NCBI GenBank assembly: GCA_017456015.1 | Contig: JAFTLL010000004.1 | Coordinates: 322,755-386,754 of the forward strand | DNA: 64,000 nucleotides | From: Clostridia bacterium | GTDB taxonomy: Bacteria; Bacillota_A; Clostridia; Oscillospirales; Acutalibacteraceae | Direction of reading: 5' to 3' | In this document: in pieces, positions 8,628 to 16,867 of the stretch | Numbering within the stretch: position 1 is the first letter of the stretch | Layout: every line of letters begins with the position of its first letter | Translations under genes and position numbers: made by a program | The notes under the pieces: model-generated | What the model was told of the DNA's origin: nothing | Databases searched by the model: none | The model's input: only the letters and a program-made list of their open reading frames with translations

Positions 8628-9841
8628 ACGGTTTCACCTGCTTTCACATTTTCTTCTACCATGGTTTTTGCTTTAACCACAGCGTTTTCGCCAACCGTAA
8701 GGCCGGCACCGACGACCGAAACGCCCCAATGTTCTAAATCCTGTGCGTTTTGCGGGTCCTGACCGATAACGGCACCGCTTTCCACCGTAACATTTTCGGC
8801 CAAAATAGAGTAATACACCTTGGCGCCTTTTTTGATTACCGTGCCGGGCATAACGATGGAATATAAGACCTCTGCACCGTCCTCAATGGTTACATTTTTT
8901 GCCAGAATCGAGAAATCGACCGTTCCGGCAATTTCACAGCCTTCGGTTATAAGCGAATTCTCAACCTTGGCGGTTGAGGCAATATACTGCGGCGGGGCCG
9001 ATAGATTGCGCGAATAAATTTTCCAGTCCGGATTGGATAAATCCAGTCCCGATTTCGGGCTGAGCAGGTCGAGATTGGCCTCCCATAGGGAATCCAGCGT
9101 TCCGACATCCTTCCAGTAGCCCTGGAAACGGTAGGTGACCAAGCGCTGTGCATCATTCAGCATATTGGGAATAATATTTTTACCGAAATCGTTGTGGGAG
9201 TCGGGATTTTGTTCGTCCTCTATCAAATATTTGCGCAGTTTATCCCAATTGAATATATAAATACCCATCGAAGCCAGATTGCTTTTCGGGTTTTTCGGTT
9301 TTTCCTCAAATTCGTAGACCGAACCGTCCTCCCGCACATTCATAATGCCAAAACGGGAAGCCTCCTCTTTGGGCACCTCCATGACGGCAATGGTACAATC
9401 GGCACCGCTTTTTTTGTGCGCTTTGAGCATCTGGTTGTAGTCCATTTTATAAATGTGGTCCCCCGAAAGAATCAAGACATATTCCGGGTCATACCGTTCA
9501 ATAAAAGGAATGTTCTGGTAAATGGCGTTTGCCGTACCCTTGTACCAATCTCCCCCTTGGTTTCTTTGGTAGGGCGGCAAGACGTGTACGCCGCCGACAT
9601 GGCGGTCCAGGTCCCAGGGCTTGCCGCTGCCGATGTAATCGTTCAGTTCCAGAGGCTGATACTGGGTCAGCACGCCGACGGTATAAATGCCGGAATTGGC
9701 ACAGTTCGACAGCGGAAAATCAATAATCCGGTATTTTCCGCCGTAAGGAACGGCCGGTTTGGCAATGTTCTTGGTCAAAACACCCAATCGGCTGCCCTGA
9801 CCGCCGGCCAAAAGCATAGCGACACATTCATTTTTTTTCAA
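8624..9841 (-). CDS. glgC: Glucose-1-phosphate adenylyltransferase GlgC
   Basis: Catalytic subunit making ADP-glucose from glucose-1-phosphate and ATP, the committed step of glycogen synthesis. Visible are the nucleotide loop [17 protein letters not shown] near residue 9, [35 protein letters not shown] near 117, and a C-terminal beta-helix. The start is chosen as TTG at 9841 ([14 protein letters not shown]), because AGGGAG lies nine bases upstream and the family usually begins MKKxECVAML; the ATG at 9850 directly abuts AGGGAG and the TTG at 9868 has no ribosome site. 405 residues. It follows glgB and overlaps glgD. Confidence 0.94.
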   Translation of the reverse strand: MKKNECVAMLLAGGQGSRLGVLTKNIAKPAVPYGGKYRIIDFPLSNCANSGIYTVGVLTQYQPLELNDYIGSGKPWDLDRHVGGVHVLPPYQRNQGGDWYKGTANAIYQNIPFIERYDPEYVLILSGDHIYKMDYNQMLKAHKKSGADCTIAVMEVPKEEASRFGIMNVREDGSVYEFEEKPKNPKSNLASMGIYIFNWDKLRKYLIEDEQNPDSHNDFGKNIIPNMLNDAQRLVTYRFQGYWKDVGTLDSLWEANLDLLSPKSGLDLSNPDWKIYSRNLSAPPQYIASTAKVENSLITEGCEIAGTVDFSILAKNVTIEDGAEVLYSIVMPGTVIKKGAKVYYSILAENVTVESGAVIGQDPQNAQDLEHWGVSVVGAGLTVGENAVVKAKTMVEENVKAGETV

Positions 9842-9873
9842 TAGAAACATCTCCCTGCGCCTGTGCAAAGGCT

Positions 9874-11775
9874 TTATTTATTTTTTGCAGATTTTCTTGC
9901 CCGTTTTGCAGGCTTTAATTCAAAAAACATGGCGCTCATCGGCGGAATATCCAACGCAACCGAGCGCTCGTAGCCGTGCATCGGTTCTTCCTCATCGGCC
10001 AGCTCTACCGGCAGATGCGGCGAGTTGCCGCCAAACTCCTCCCAATCGGAATTAAAAATCAGTTTGAGCCTGCCGCCCGGTGAGCCGATACGGTAGTTCT
10101 GCCGTTCGACCGGGACAAAATTGCAGACGGCAATCAATTCGCGCCCCTTTTTATCAATTCTGCGGAAAGCAATGATGCTTTGCGCGTTATCATCATGAGA
10201 AATCCAGGAAAAGCCTTCCCAGGAAAAATCGTTTTCCCAAAGGCAGCTGCTCTTTTTGTAAAGATGGTTAAGCGCCCGTACAAAGTCCTGCATTTGCCGG
10301 TGTTTCTCATATTCCAGTAAAAACCAATCCAACTGCTGCTGGTAGTTCCATTCAATAAACTGGGCAAATTCCTGCCCCATGAAAAGCAGTTTCTTACCGG
10401 GGTGTGCCATCATATACATATAAAAGGTACGGAGCGAAGCAAACTTCTGGTCGTAATCGCCCGACATCTTTTCAATCATAGAGCACTTACCGTGTACCAC
10501 CTCATCGTGCGAAATCGGCAGTATAAAGTTTTCGGAAAAGGCGTAAAAGAAGGAAAAGGTCAGCATATTGTGATTGTATTTGCGGCTCAGCGGGTCGAGC
10601 GACATATAGCGCAGCATATCGTTCATCCAACCCATATTCCATTTTAAGTTGAAGCCGAGGCCGTCAACATAGGTGGGTTTGGTCACCATCGGCCAGGCGG
10701 TCGATTCTTCGGCAATCATCAAGGCTTGCGGATAATGGGCAAAAACCGTTTCGTTCAAACGGCGCAAAAAGGCAATGGCCTCCAAGTTTTCCTTGCCGCC
10801 GTATTGGTTGGGCATCCATTCGCCCTCTTTTCGGTTGTAATCCAGATAAAGCATAGAGGCAACGGCATCGACACGCAGACCGTCGATATGGTAGGTGTCC
10901 AGCCAGAAGTAGGCGCTGGAAATCAAGAAACTGACGACCTCGTTGCGGCCGTAATCAAAGACACAGGTTCCCCATTCCTTGTGCTCCCCCTTGCGTTCGT
11001 CGGCATATTCATAGCAGGGTGTGCCGTCGAATCGGTAGAGCCCAAAGGCGTCTTTGGGAAAATGTGCCGGAACCCAGTCTAAAATAACCCCGATACCGTT
11101 TTTGTGCATAATATCCACAAAGGCCATAAAATCGTGCGGTGTGCCGTAACGGGAGGTCGGCGCGAAATAGCCCGACACCTGATATCCCCAAGAACCGTCA
11201 TACGGGTACTCGCAAATCGGCATCAGCTCAACGTGGGTATACCCCATTTTTTTAACATATGCCGCCAATGGGACAGCTATGTCTTTGTAATTGTAAAAGT
11301 TCCGGTCTTCATACTGTATCCAGGAGCCGAGATGCACCTCGTAAATATTCACCGGACTCGCATACATGTTTTTTGTACCTTTGGCCTCCTGCCACGCACG
11401 GTCCTGCCATTCGTAGCTGGACAGGTCATAGAATTTAGAGGCGGTGCCGGGTGCGGTTTCGGCGTGGAAGGCATAAGGGTCGGCTTTCAGTACCGTACTG
11501 CCGTCCTGCGCGGTAACCTTGTATTTATAATTGGCAAAATCCGCACAGGCATCGGTTTCGAGGGTGAAAATACCGTCTTCTCCCTGCATGGGCAACCCGT
11601 TTTCCCAATCGCAAAAATCACCGACAAGGCTGACGGCAGCGGCATTGGGTGCCCATACGCGAAAAAGGGTTTTCTTGCCTTTTCGGTGTGCGCCGAAAAA
11701 GCGGTAACCGGTATGCAGGGTACCATCAAAATATGCCTGTTTCATTTGCAGCTCGGATTTTGTCAAAAATTTCAC
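9874..11775 (-). CDS. glgB: 1,4-alpha-glucan branching enzyme GlgB
   Basis: GH13 branching enzyme of 633 residues that introduces alpha-1,6 branches into glycogen. An N-terminal CBM48 domain (about 20-110, [19 protein letters not shown]) precedes the TIM barrel. Catalytic motifs are [13 protein letters not shown], the nucleophile segment [14 protein letters not shown], the acid/base segment AEESTAWP and SHDEVVHGK. The GTG at 11775 is taken as start; the ATG eleven codons in is an alternative. It is first in the glgB-glgC-glgD-glgA operon and has its own promoter upstream. No glycogen phosphorylase lies in the window, so degradation is encoded elsewhere. Confidence 0.95.
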   Translation of the reverse strand: MKFLTKSELQMKQAYFDGTLHTGYRFFGAHRKGKKTLFRVWAPNAAAVSLVGDFCDWENGLPMQGEDGIFTLETDACADFANYKYKVTAQDGSTVLKADPYAFHAETAPGTASKFYDLSSYEWQDRAWQEAKGTKNMYASPVNIYEVHLGSWIQYEDRNFYNYKDIAVPLAAYVKKMGYTHVELMPICEYPYDGSWGYQVSGYFAPTSRYGTPHDFMAFVDIMHKNGIGVILDWVPAHFPKDAFGLYRFDGTPCYEYADERKGEHKEWGTCVFDYGRNEVVSFLISSAYFWLDTYHIDGLRVDAVASMLYLDYNRKEGEWMPNQYGGKENLEAIAFLRRLNETVFAHYPQALMIAEESTAWPMVTKPTYVDGLGFNLKWNMGWMNDMLRYMSLDPLSRKYNHNMLTFSFFYAFSENFILPISHDEVVHGKCSMIEKMSGDYDQKFASLRTFYMYMMAHPGKKLLFMGQEFAQFIEWNYQQQLDWFLLEYEKHRQMQDFVRALNHLYKKSSCLWENDFSWEGFSWISHDDNAQSIIAFRRIDKKGRELIAVCNFVPVERQNYRIGSPGGRLKLIFNSDWEEFGGNSPHLPVELADEEEPMHGYERSVALDIPPMSAMFFELKPAKRARKSAKNK

Positions 11776-11799
11776 ATCCCAATTTGTATTATCACTTTT

Positions 11800-11828
11800 A
11801 TTTTAACAAAGAATTTTTGATTTTTCAA
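11800..11828 (-). promoter_or_regulatory. Promoter of the glgBCDA operon
   Basis: Read on the minus strand, TTGAAA (11828-11823) and TAAAAT (11805-11800) are 17 bases apart, 25 bases upstream of the glgB GTG. Confidence 0.65.
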
Positions 11829-11913
11829 TGTTTTTTTAGTGTTTTTAAAAGATAAAGCAGAGTATTTTACCCCTCGACTTTGTGTATTTTCCACAAAATG
11901 CGACAGAAAGGGC

Positions 11914-11942
11914 TTTACAGTGACAGTATTTCGTTTTATGAT
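11914..11942 (+). promoter_or_regulatory. Promoter of the DUF6472 gene
   Basis: TTTACA at 11914-11919 and TATGAT at 11937-11942 are 17 bases apart, 52 bases before the start codon. The 219-base gap between glgB and this gene otherwise shows only AT-rich sequence. Confidence 0.55.
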
Positions 11943-11994
11943 AAAAATAGTGCTTTTGGGGATATAGTCACATAGTAGTAAAGGAGAAAACCCG

Positions 11995-12162
11995 ATGGAT
12001 TGCGAGAATTGTGTTTATTATGTTTTTGATGAAAATGATGAATGTTATTATTGTATGGCCGATATGGATGAGGATGAGACGGTTCGACTAATGCAAAGTC
12101 AAAAAGGTTGTCCGTATTTTCGCCGCGAGGATGAATACGGCGTTGTCCGCAAACAAAATTAA
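11995..12162 (+). CDS. DUF6472-like Cys-rich micro-protein
   Basis: A 55-residue acidic protein beginning MDCENCVYYVFDENDECYYC. It has two CxxC pairs (Cys3/6 and Cys17/20) and Cys39 in GCPYF, suggesting a small zinc- or iron-binding fold, and it ends with the basic stretch VVRKQN. The pattern matches what I know as DUF6472, a short family of unknown function seen in Clostridia. AAAGGAG lies ten bases before the ATG and a promoter is visible upstream, so expression is likely. It is a single-gene unit between glgB and the amino acid transporter. Function unknown. Confidence 0.8.
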   Translation: MDCENCVYYVFDENDECYYCMADMDEDETVRLMQSQKGCPYFRREDEYGVVRKQN

Positions 12163-12168
12163 AGCATC

Positions 12169-12210
12169 TTATGCATAAAAAACCGAATATTTTTGCGTTT
12201 TTATGCATAA
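12169..12210. repeat. 13-bp inverted repeat centred on two TATGCATA palindromes
   Basis: TTATGCATAAAAA (12169-12181) is the exact reverse complement of TTTTTATGCATAA (12198-12210), with a 16-base loop. Each arm contains the palindrome TATGCATA. It may terminate the DUF6472 transcript or serve as an operator for the transporter promoter 36 bases downstream. Confidence 0.6.
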
Positions 12211-12245
12211 ATATCAAAAAATTTGAATTTTTTTTCATTTTCCTC

Positions 12246-12274
12246 TTGACAAACGCTTTTGAATGGTGTATTGT
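12246..12274 (+). promoter_or_regulatory. Promoter of the amino acid ABC transporter operon
   Basis: TTGACA at 12246-12251 and TATTGT at 12269-12274 are 17 bases apart, 32 bases before the substrate-binding protein start. Confidence 0.75.
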
Positions 12275-12306
12275 AATAAAAACAAAAATTCAAAGGGGTA
12301 TTTAAA

Positions 12307-13101
12307 ATGAAAAAGATAATTTCTATTTTAATGTGTTTATGTTTACTTTGCGGTATGCTTGCGCTGGTCGGTTGCGGCGGCAAAGATGAAAATGTATTGG
12401 TTATGGCTACCAACGCCGCATTCCCTCCGTACGAATATGTTGAAAACGGTGAGTATGTAGGTATTGATGTTGAACTCGCAACACTTATCGCGGCTGAACT
12501 CGGCAAAGAACTCGAAATCAAGGATGTGGAGTTCGGTTCTATCGTTGGCGGTGTTGAATCCGGCAAGTATGACATTGGTATGGCTGGTATGACGGTTACG
12601 GAAGACCGTTTAGAGAGCGTTAACTTCTCTTCGACATACGCAAATGGTATTCAGTCGGTTATCGTAAAAGAGGATGCTACCTATGCTTCTTATGAAGATT
12701 TCTATACCGGTTTCGATGCAGATGGCAATCCGGTTGCTGTGAAAGAGGGTATCAAAATTGGTGTTCAGCAGGATACCACCGGTGATATTTACTGCTCTTC
12801 CAAGCCTGCCGAATGGGGATTTGGTGAAGAAAATGTAATTCGTTACAAAACAGGCGCTGACGCTGTTCAAGCTCTTGTTGAAGGCAAGGTTACAGCAGTT
12901 ATCATCGACAATGAACCTGCAAAAGCATTTGTAGCTGCAAATCAAGGTCTTAAAATTCAGGAAACTGAGTTCACAAACGAGGACTACGCGATAGCTATTA
13001 ACAAAGAAAATACCGAATTACTCGAAGATGTAAACGCTGCGCTTGCAAAGCTTACCGAAGAAGGTAAAGTTCAAGAGATTATTGATAAATACATTAAATA
13101 A
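12307..13101 (+). CDS. Polar amino acid ABC transporter substrate-binding lipoprotein
   Basis: A 264-residue SBP_bac_3 family protein. The N-terminus is a lipoprotein signal (hydrophobic core, then LVGC at about 20-23), so the mature protein is anchored by Cys23. The binding fold begins VLVMATNAAFPPYEYVENGEYVGIDVEL in outline and includes YDIGMAGMTVTEDR, characteristic of glutamine/arginine/cystine-type receptors. The exact ligand cannot be read. AAAGGGG precedes the ATG. It heads an operon with a permease and an ATPase; a hairpin after its stop probably reduces read-through so that the receptor is made in excess. Confidence 0.93.
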   Translation: MKKIISILMCLCLLCGMLALVGCGGKDENVLVMATNAAFPPYEYVENGEYVGIDVELATLIAAELGKELEIKDVEFGSIVGGVESGKYDIGMAGMTVTEDRLESVNFSSTYANGIQSVIVKEDATYASYEDFYTGFDADGNPVAVKEGIKIGVQQDTTGDIYCSSKPAEWGFGEENVIRYKTGADAVQALVEGKVTAVIIDNEPAKAFVAANQGLKIQETEFTNEDYAIAINKENTELLEDVNAALAKLTEEGKVQEIIDKYIK

Positions 13102-13121
13102 TTAAATCACTCAGTATTTTC

Positions 13122-13159
13122 ACTTAACTCATTCGGTTTTCCGAATGGGTTAAGTTTTG
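13122..13159 (+). terminator. Intercistronic attenuating hairpin
   Basis: ACTTAACTCATTCGG and CCGAATGGGTTAAGT form a 15-bp stem with one GU pair and a TTTT loop, followed by TTTG. It sits between the receptor gene and the permease, the usual place for partial termination in ABC importer operons. Confidence 0.75.
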
Positions 13160-13176
13160 TATAAAAGGAGAAATTG

Positions 13177-13911
13177 ATGAAGGAATGGTTTAGGGAATTA
13201 TCTGACGAATTTGTCTTAAATTTTATAAAAGACAATCGTTGGGAATGGATAGTGCAAGGTTTAAAAAACACTATAATTATCACCTTTTTTGCAACCCTTA
13301 TCGGTATTGCGATTGGTGTTGTTATTGCTATTGTCCGTTCCACTTATGACACGAATTACGAAACAGTTAAAAAACACAAAAATCTTGGGTTTTATCTTTT
13401 AAGCTTTTTTAACTGGGTTTGTAAAATCTACCTGACCGTTATCCGCGGGACGCCGGTTGTTGTTCAGCTGCTTATAATGTATTTCATTATTTTAGCATCC
13501 TCCAACAATGAAACATTTATTGCCGTGTTAGCTTTCGGTATAAACTCAGGCGCCTATGTTGCAGAAATTTTCCGTTCAGGTATTATGTCTATTGATAAAG
13601 GCCAATTTGAAGCAGGCAGAAGTCTTGGCTTTAATTATATACAAACTATGATTTATATAATTGTGCCGCAGATGTTTAAGGTGGTTCTACCTACGCTTTG
13701 TAACGAATTTATCGTTCTTTTAAAGGAAACTTCGATTGCGGGATATGTCGGTATTGTTGATTTAACCAAGGCAGGTGACCTTATCCGCGGTCGTACCTTT
13801 TCAGCCTTTATGCCTTTGATTGCTGTTGCAATTATCTATCTTTTTATTGTAATGCTCTTTACCTGGCTTGTAGGGAAGCTTGAAAGGAGGCTGCGTAACA
13901 GTGACCACTGA
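13177..13911 (+). CDS. Amino acid ABC transporter permease
   Basis: A HisM/GlnP-type permease of 244 residues with several membrane segments, including [20 protein letters not shown] (about 32-51). The EAA loop that contacts the ATPase reads [21 protein letters not shown] near 150. The ATG at 13177 is chosen because AAAGGAG is six bases upstream; a TTG one codon earlier is a worse fit. Its last 11 bases overlap the ATPase gene. It presumably forms a homodimeric channel for the receptor encoded just upstream. Confidence 0.93.
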   Translation: MKEWFRELSDEFVLNFIKDNRWEWIVQGLKNTIIITFFATLIGIAIGVVIAIVRSTYDTNYETVKKHKNLGFYLLSFFNWVCKIYLTVIRGTPVVVQLLIMYFIILASSNNETFIAVLAFGINSGAYVAEIFRSGIMSIDKGQFEAGRSLGFNYIQTMIYIIVPQMFKVVLPTLCNEFIVLLKETSIAGYVGIVDLTKAGDLIRGRTFSAFMPLIAVAIIYLFIVMLFTWLVGKLERRLRNSDH

Positions 13912-14641
13912 TAAAACACTTATTAAGGTTGAAAATCTGCATAAATCCTTTGGTAAGATTGAAGTTTTAAAGGGTATAAACACCGAAATAAAAAAAGGTG
14001 AGGTTGTTTGTATTATCGGTCCCTCCGGTTCCGGTAAATCTACATTTCTGCGTTGCCTGAACCTTTTAGAAGCTCCGACAAGCGGCCACATTTATTTTGA
14101 CGGAACCGATATTACCGACCCTAAAACCAACATAAATATCCACCGTCAAAAAATGGGGATGGTCTTCCAGCAATTTAATCTTTTCCCTCATATGACGGTG
14201 CTTAAAAACATGACGATTGCACCTATGAAGGTTTTAGGTGTTTCAAAGACGGAGGCCGAAGAGCGCGCCATAAAGCTTTTAGAGCGTGTCGGTCTTGCCG
14301 GCAGGGCAGACGCTTATCCGTCACAGCTTTCGGGTGGCCAAAAACAGCGTGTTGCTATTGTTAGGGCGCTTTGTATGCAGCCTGATGTTATGCTTTTTGA
14401 CGAACCGACCAGTGCGCTTGACCCCGAAATGGTAGGCGAGGTTCTTGAAGTTATGAAGAATCTCGCAAGCGAGGGTATGACCATGGCGGTTGTAACGCAT
14501 GAAATGGGCTTTGCGCGTGAGGTTGCAGACCGTGTATTCTTTATAGATGAAGGAATAATAATGGAGGAAGGCTCTCCTGACGAGCTTTTCCAGAATCCCC
14601 AAACCGCCCGTGCGAAAGAGTTTCTTGCCAAGGTTCTGTAA
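13901..14641 (+). CDS. Amino acid ABC transporter ATP-binding protein
   Basis: A 246-residue PAAT-type ATPase. The Walker A loop is GPSGSGKST (about 37-45), the Q loop [16 protein letters not shown], the signature [15 protein letters not shown], Walker [15 protein letters not shown] and the switch His in VVTHEMGFA. The start is taken as GTG at 13901 because GAAAGGAGG lies nine bases upstream; an in-frame TTG at 13880 falls inside that ribosome site. It overlaps the permease gene and is the last gene of the importer operon. Confidence 0.94.
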   Translation: MTTDKTLIKVENLHKSFGKIEVLKGINTEIKKGEVVCIIGPSGSGKSTFLRCLNLLEAPTSGHIYFDGTDITDPKTNINIHRQKMGMVFQQFNLFPHMTVLKNMTIAPMKVLGVSKTEAEERAIKLLERVGLAGRADAYPSQLSGGQKQRVAIVRALCMQPDVMLFDEPTSALDPEMVGEVLEVMKNLASEGMTMAVVTHEMGFAREVADRVFFIDEGIIMEEGSPDELFQNPQTARAKEFLAKVL

Positions 14642-14646
14642 TATTA

Positions 14647-14680
14647 AAAGGTCACGGTAACAATTGCCGTGACTTTTTTT
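14647..14680 (+). terminator. Terminator of the amino acid ABC operon
   Basis: GTCACGG and CCGTGAC form a 7-bp stem, extended by A/T pairs, followed by seven T residues. Confidence 0.88.
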
Positions 14681-14713
14681 GTCGCTTTTTCTTGGAAAAT
14701 ATATCATGGGTTA

Positions 14714-14742
14714 TTGACGAAATATGTAGGATTTGCTATAAT
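14714..14742 (+). promoter_or_regulatory. Promoter of the GMP synthase subunit gene
   Basis: TTGACG at 14714-14719 and TATAAT at 14737-14742 are 17 bases apart. The predicted leader is only about 26 bases, too short for a purine riboswitch. Confidence 0.8.
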
Positions 14743-14774
14743 ATTTTCATTAAAAAATTATTGGAGGAATTCTT

Positions 14775-15752
14775 ATGGCAGACAAACGTCCCGAAAACAT
14801 GCAGCGCATCAACAATGCAGAGCTGGCCAATGCTTTTATTGATGAGCAGGTGGCAGCAATACGCGCACAGGTAGGTAATAAAAAGGTGCTTTTGGCCCTT
14901 TCCGGCGGCGTTGATTCCTCCGTAGTTGCGGCTTTGTTGATTAAAGCCATCGGTAAGCAGTTGATTTGCGTTCATGTGAACCACGGTCTTATGCGCAAGG
15001 GTGAAAGCGAACAGGTCATTGAGGTCTTTGGTAAAGAACTGGATGCCAACTTGATTTATATTGACGCGACCGACCGCTTCTTAGACCTGCTGGCCGGTGT
15101 GAGCGAGCCCGAAAAGAAGCGTAAAATTATCGGTGGCGAGTTTATCAAGGTGTTCGACGAAGAAGCCGCAAAACTGAAAGATATTTCCTTCCTCGCGCAG
15201 GGCACCATTTATCCCGATATTTTGGAGAGCGACGGCGTAAAGGCCCACCACAATGTCGGTGGCCTGCCGGAGGATATGAAGATGGAGCTGGTTGAACCGG
15301 TAAAACTGCTGTATAAAGACGAGGTTCGTGTTGTCGGTGAGGCTTTGGGTCTGCCCCATTCCATGGTTTACCGCCAACCCTTCCCGGGTCCGGGCTTGGG
15401 TGTTCGTTGTCTGGGTGCAATTACCCGTGACCGCCTGCACGCTTTGCGTGAAGCCGATGCCATACTCAGAGAAGAATTTGATAAAAACGGACTTGCCGGA
15501 AAGGTATGGCAGTATTTTATCGCCGTTCCCGATTTCAAGAGTGTCGGCGTAAAGGACGGTAAGCGCTACGAGGGCTGGGCGGCCATTATCCGTGCGGTCA
15601 ATACCACCGATGCGATGACGGCAACCGTCGAGGAAATCCCCTACAACCTCTTGCACCATATCACAAATCGAATCACCCACGAAGTCGACGGCATTAACCG
15701 CGTGATGATGGATATCACACCCAAGCCGATTGGTACAATAGAATTTGAATAA
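14775..15752 (+). CDS. guaA: GMP synthase ATP-pyrophosphatase subunit (no glutaminase domain)
   Basis: A 325-residue protein corresponding to the C-terminal two thirds of GuaA. It has the ATP-PPase loop LALSGGVDSSVVAALL (about 36-51), GTIYPDILES, GGLPEDMKMELVEPVK and the C-terminal dimerisation domain ending HEVDGINRVMMDITPKP. The class-I glutamine amidotransferase domain that normally precedes it is absent, and no separate amidotransferase lies in the window. It would convert XMP to GMP with ammonia, either free or from an unlinked partner subunit, as in two-subunit enzymes of archaea. GGAGGAATTCTT precedes the ATG, so the short form is the real gene and not a truncation. Confidence 0.92.
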   Translation: MADKRPENMQRINNAELANAFIDEQVAAIRAQVGNKKVLLALSGGVDSSVVAALLIKAIGKQLICVHVNHGLMRKGESEQVIEVFGKELDANLIYIDATDRFLDLLAGVSEPEKKRKIIGGEFIKVFDEEAAKLKDISFLAQGTIYPDILESDGVKAHHNVGGLPEDMKMELVEPVKLLYKDEVRVVGEALGLPHSMVYRQPFPGPGLGVRCLGAITRDRLHALREADAILREEFDKNGLAGKVWQYFIAVPDFKSVGVKDGKRYEGWAAIIRAVNTTDAMTATVEEIPYNLLHHITNRITHEVDGINRVMMDITPKPIGTIEFE

Positions 15753-15760
15753 AATGAATA

Positions 15761-15802
15761 ATGCCCGAAAGCCTTGATAATACTGGGCTTTCGGGCATTT
15801 TA
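15761..15802 (+). terminator. Terminator of the GMP synthase gene
   Basis: ATGCCCGAAAGCC pairs with GGGCTTTCGGGCAT around an 11-base loop and is followed by TTTT. Confidence 0.85.
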
Positions 15803-15838
15803 ACAGTCTTCGTGGCAACATTTGAAAATGATTCATAA

Positions 15839-15881
15839 AAAAGAGCTGTTAGATTTTGGAAAAAATCTAACAGCTCTTTTC
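15839..15881. terminator. Bidirectional terminator hairpin
   Basis: AAGAGCTGTTAGATTTT and AAAAATCTAACAGCTCTT form a stem of about 17 bp with a GGA loop, flanked by A and T runs on both sides. It separates the GMP synthase gene from the ribbon-helix-helix gene. The rest of 15882-15980 shows no feature. Confidence 0.82.
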
Positions 15882-15980
15882 GATAAGCTCGGCAAAGTAT
15901 TCTTGTGTGAAGTCTGCTTTTTTACGGTATTATGCAATCTTTAAACCAAGAGTGATATTATTTCTCTGAAAATTCCGTTT

Positions 15981-16181
15981 TTATTTGCGTGTGGGTTTAA
16001 CATTTTCATTCGGCGCTATATCTTTATATATAGTTCCGTTTTCGGTTTCAAAAGCTTTTATATTATTTCTTATCAAAATAAGGACCTGACTATTGACACT
16101 CCTGCCTTCATAATCCGCGATATACGCAATTTTATTAAGCATTTCTTCCTCAATTCTTATCGAAACGCTTTTTATAGCCAC
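15981..16181 (-). CDS. Ribbon-helix-helix DNA-binding protein
   Basis: A 66-residue Arc/MetJ-type protein starting (M)AIKSVSIRIEEEMLNKIAYI, a short beta strand and two helices, followed by RSVNSQVLILIRNNIKAFE and a polar tail. The start is GTG at 16181 with GGAG seven bases upstream; the upstream extension overlaps that ribosome site. Such proteins are dimeric repressors, often autoregulated. It is divergent from a SLOG-fold gene across about 100 bases that contain two similar GTATATTYATT sequences and an exact ATATACGGTATAT palindrome, which are the obvious candidate operators. Confidence 0.8.
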   Translation of the reverse strand: MAIKSVSIRIEEEMLNKIAYIADYEGRSVNSQVLILIRNNIKAFETENGTIYKDIAPNENVKPTRK

Positions 16182-16234
16182 AAAATCACTCCAAAACAAA
16201 CATATTGTATATTTATTTTAGCAAAAAAAGATGA

Positions 16235-16268
16235 TATAATACTTGAATAGATATACGGTATATTCATT
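16235..16268 (+). promoter_or_regulatory. Divergent control region of the RHH/SLOG pair
   Basis: TATAAT lies at 16235-16240 for the plus-strand gene. The palindrome ATATAC-G-GTATAT spans 16251-16263, just downstream of the expected start site, and GTATATTCATT (16258-16268) repeats GTATATTTATT at 16207-16217 with one change. These are candidate sites for the RHH protein. Confidence 0.45.
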
Positions 16269-16283
16269 ATTTGGAGTGATAGT

Positions 16284-16781
16284 ATGTGCCAGAAAGATTT
16301 TAAATCGAATTGTTGCTGTTTTTTTGGATATAGGGAAATAAACGAGACCGAAGAATTAAAGCAACAATTAAATTCAGTTATAGAAAATCTTATTTTGAAT
16401 AAAAAGGTCGATACCTTTCTTTTCGGTAGCAAGAGCCGTTTTAACAGTTTATGTTATGAACAGGTGACTAAAATCAAAGAAAAACACCCTCACATAGAAA
16501 GAATTTATGTAAGGGCTGAATTTCCACAAATAAACGAAAGCTATAAAGCCTATTTGTTGGAAAGCTACGAGGATACCTATTATCCCGAAAAGGTATTGGG
16601 CGCAGGAAAGGCGGCTTATGTGGAACGCAACCGTGAAATGATAAACCAAAGTCACTTTTGTATAGTTTATTATCAAGAGGAGTGTTTACCAAGAAACCGC
16701 AAAAGCGGAACAGAAATCGCAAGATTTCAAGCCGCTTTTTCTTTGCAGATTTCGTTTTCTTTTACTTCGATTTTACATTGA
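16284..16781 (+). CDS. SLOG-fold (YpsA/DUF1273-like) protein, altered C-terminus
   Basis: A 165-residue protein with the YpsA-like pattern: CCFFGYREI at about 11-19 in place of the first nucleotide-contacting loop, FLFGSKSRFNSLCYEQV, a variable middle, and NREMINQSHFCIVYYQE followed by RKSGTEIA. SLOG proteins are Rossmann-like sensors or hydrolases of nucleotide-derived ligands. The last 20 or so residues are encoded by a terminator-like inverted repeat and U-rich sequence (16701-16740) and do not resemble a protein end, so the original 3' end was probably lost or replaced. It is divergent from the RHH gene. GGAGTGATAGT precedes the ATG. Family assignment is by pattern only. Confidence 0.65.
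   Translation: MCQKDFKSNCCCFFGYREINETEELKQQLNSVIENLILNKKVDTFLFGSKSRFNSLCYEQVTKIKEKHPHIERIYVRAEFPQINESYKAYLLESYEDTYYPEKVLGAGKAAYVERNREMINQSHFCIVYYQEECLPRNRKSGTEIARFQAAFSLQISFSFTSILH
16701..16740 (+). terminator. Terminator-like hairpin inside the SLOG gene 3' end
   Basis: AAAAGCGG (16701-16708) pairs with CCGCTTTT (16732-16739), with an inner stem GAAATC-GCAA-GATTTC (16713-16728), followed by T residues. It overlaps codons of the SLOG gene and probably ends that transcript before pstS. Confidence 0.65.
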
Positions 16782-16815
16782 TTGAATTACCGATTTTACA
16801 ATGTGGCAATATAAT
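16768..16815 (+). promoter_or_regulatory. pst operon promoter with possible Pho box
   Basis: TATAAT at 16810-16815 has TTACCG at 16787-16792 with a 17-base spacer, a weak -35. The direct repeat CGATTTTACA occurs at 16768-16777 and 16791-16800, flanking the -35. Its TTTACA cores resemble the TTAACA-type repeats bound by PhoP in Firmicutes, though the spacing of 23 is double the usual one. Confidence 0.5.
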
Positions 16816-16867
16816 AAAGGACGTAAAGATGAAAATTTACAAAAAATGTCAAAGGAGACCAAAGTAA

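Noticed and set aside
14743..14774. A purine riboswitch before the GMP synthase gene
   Set aside because: The promoter leaves a leader of only about 26 bases, too short for the aptamer.
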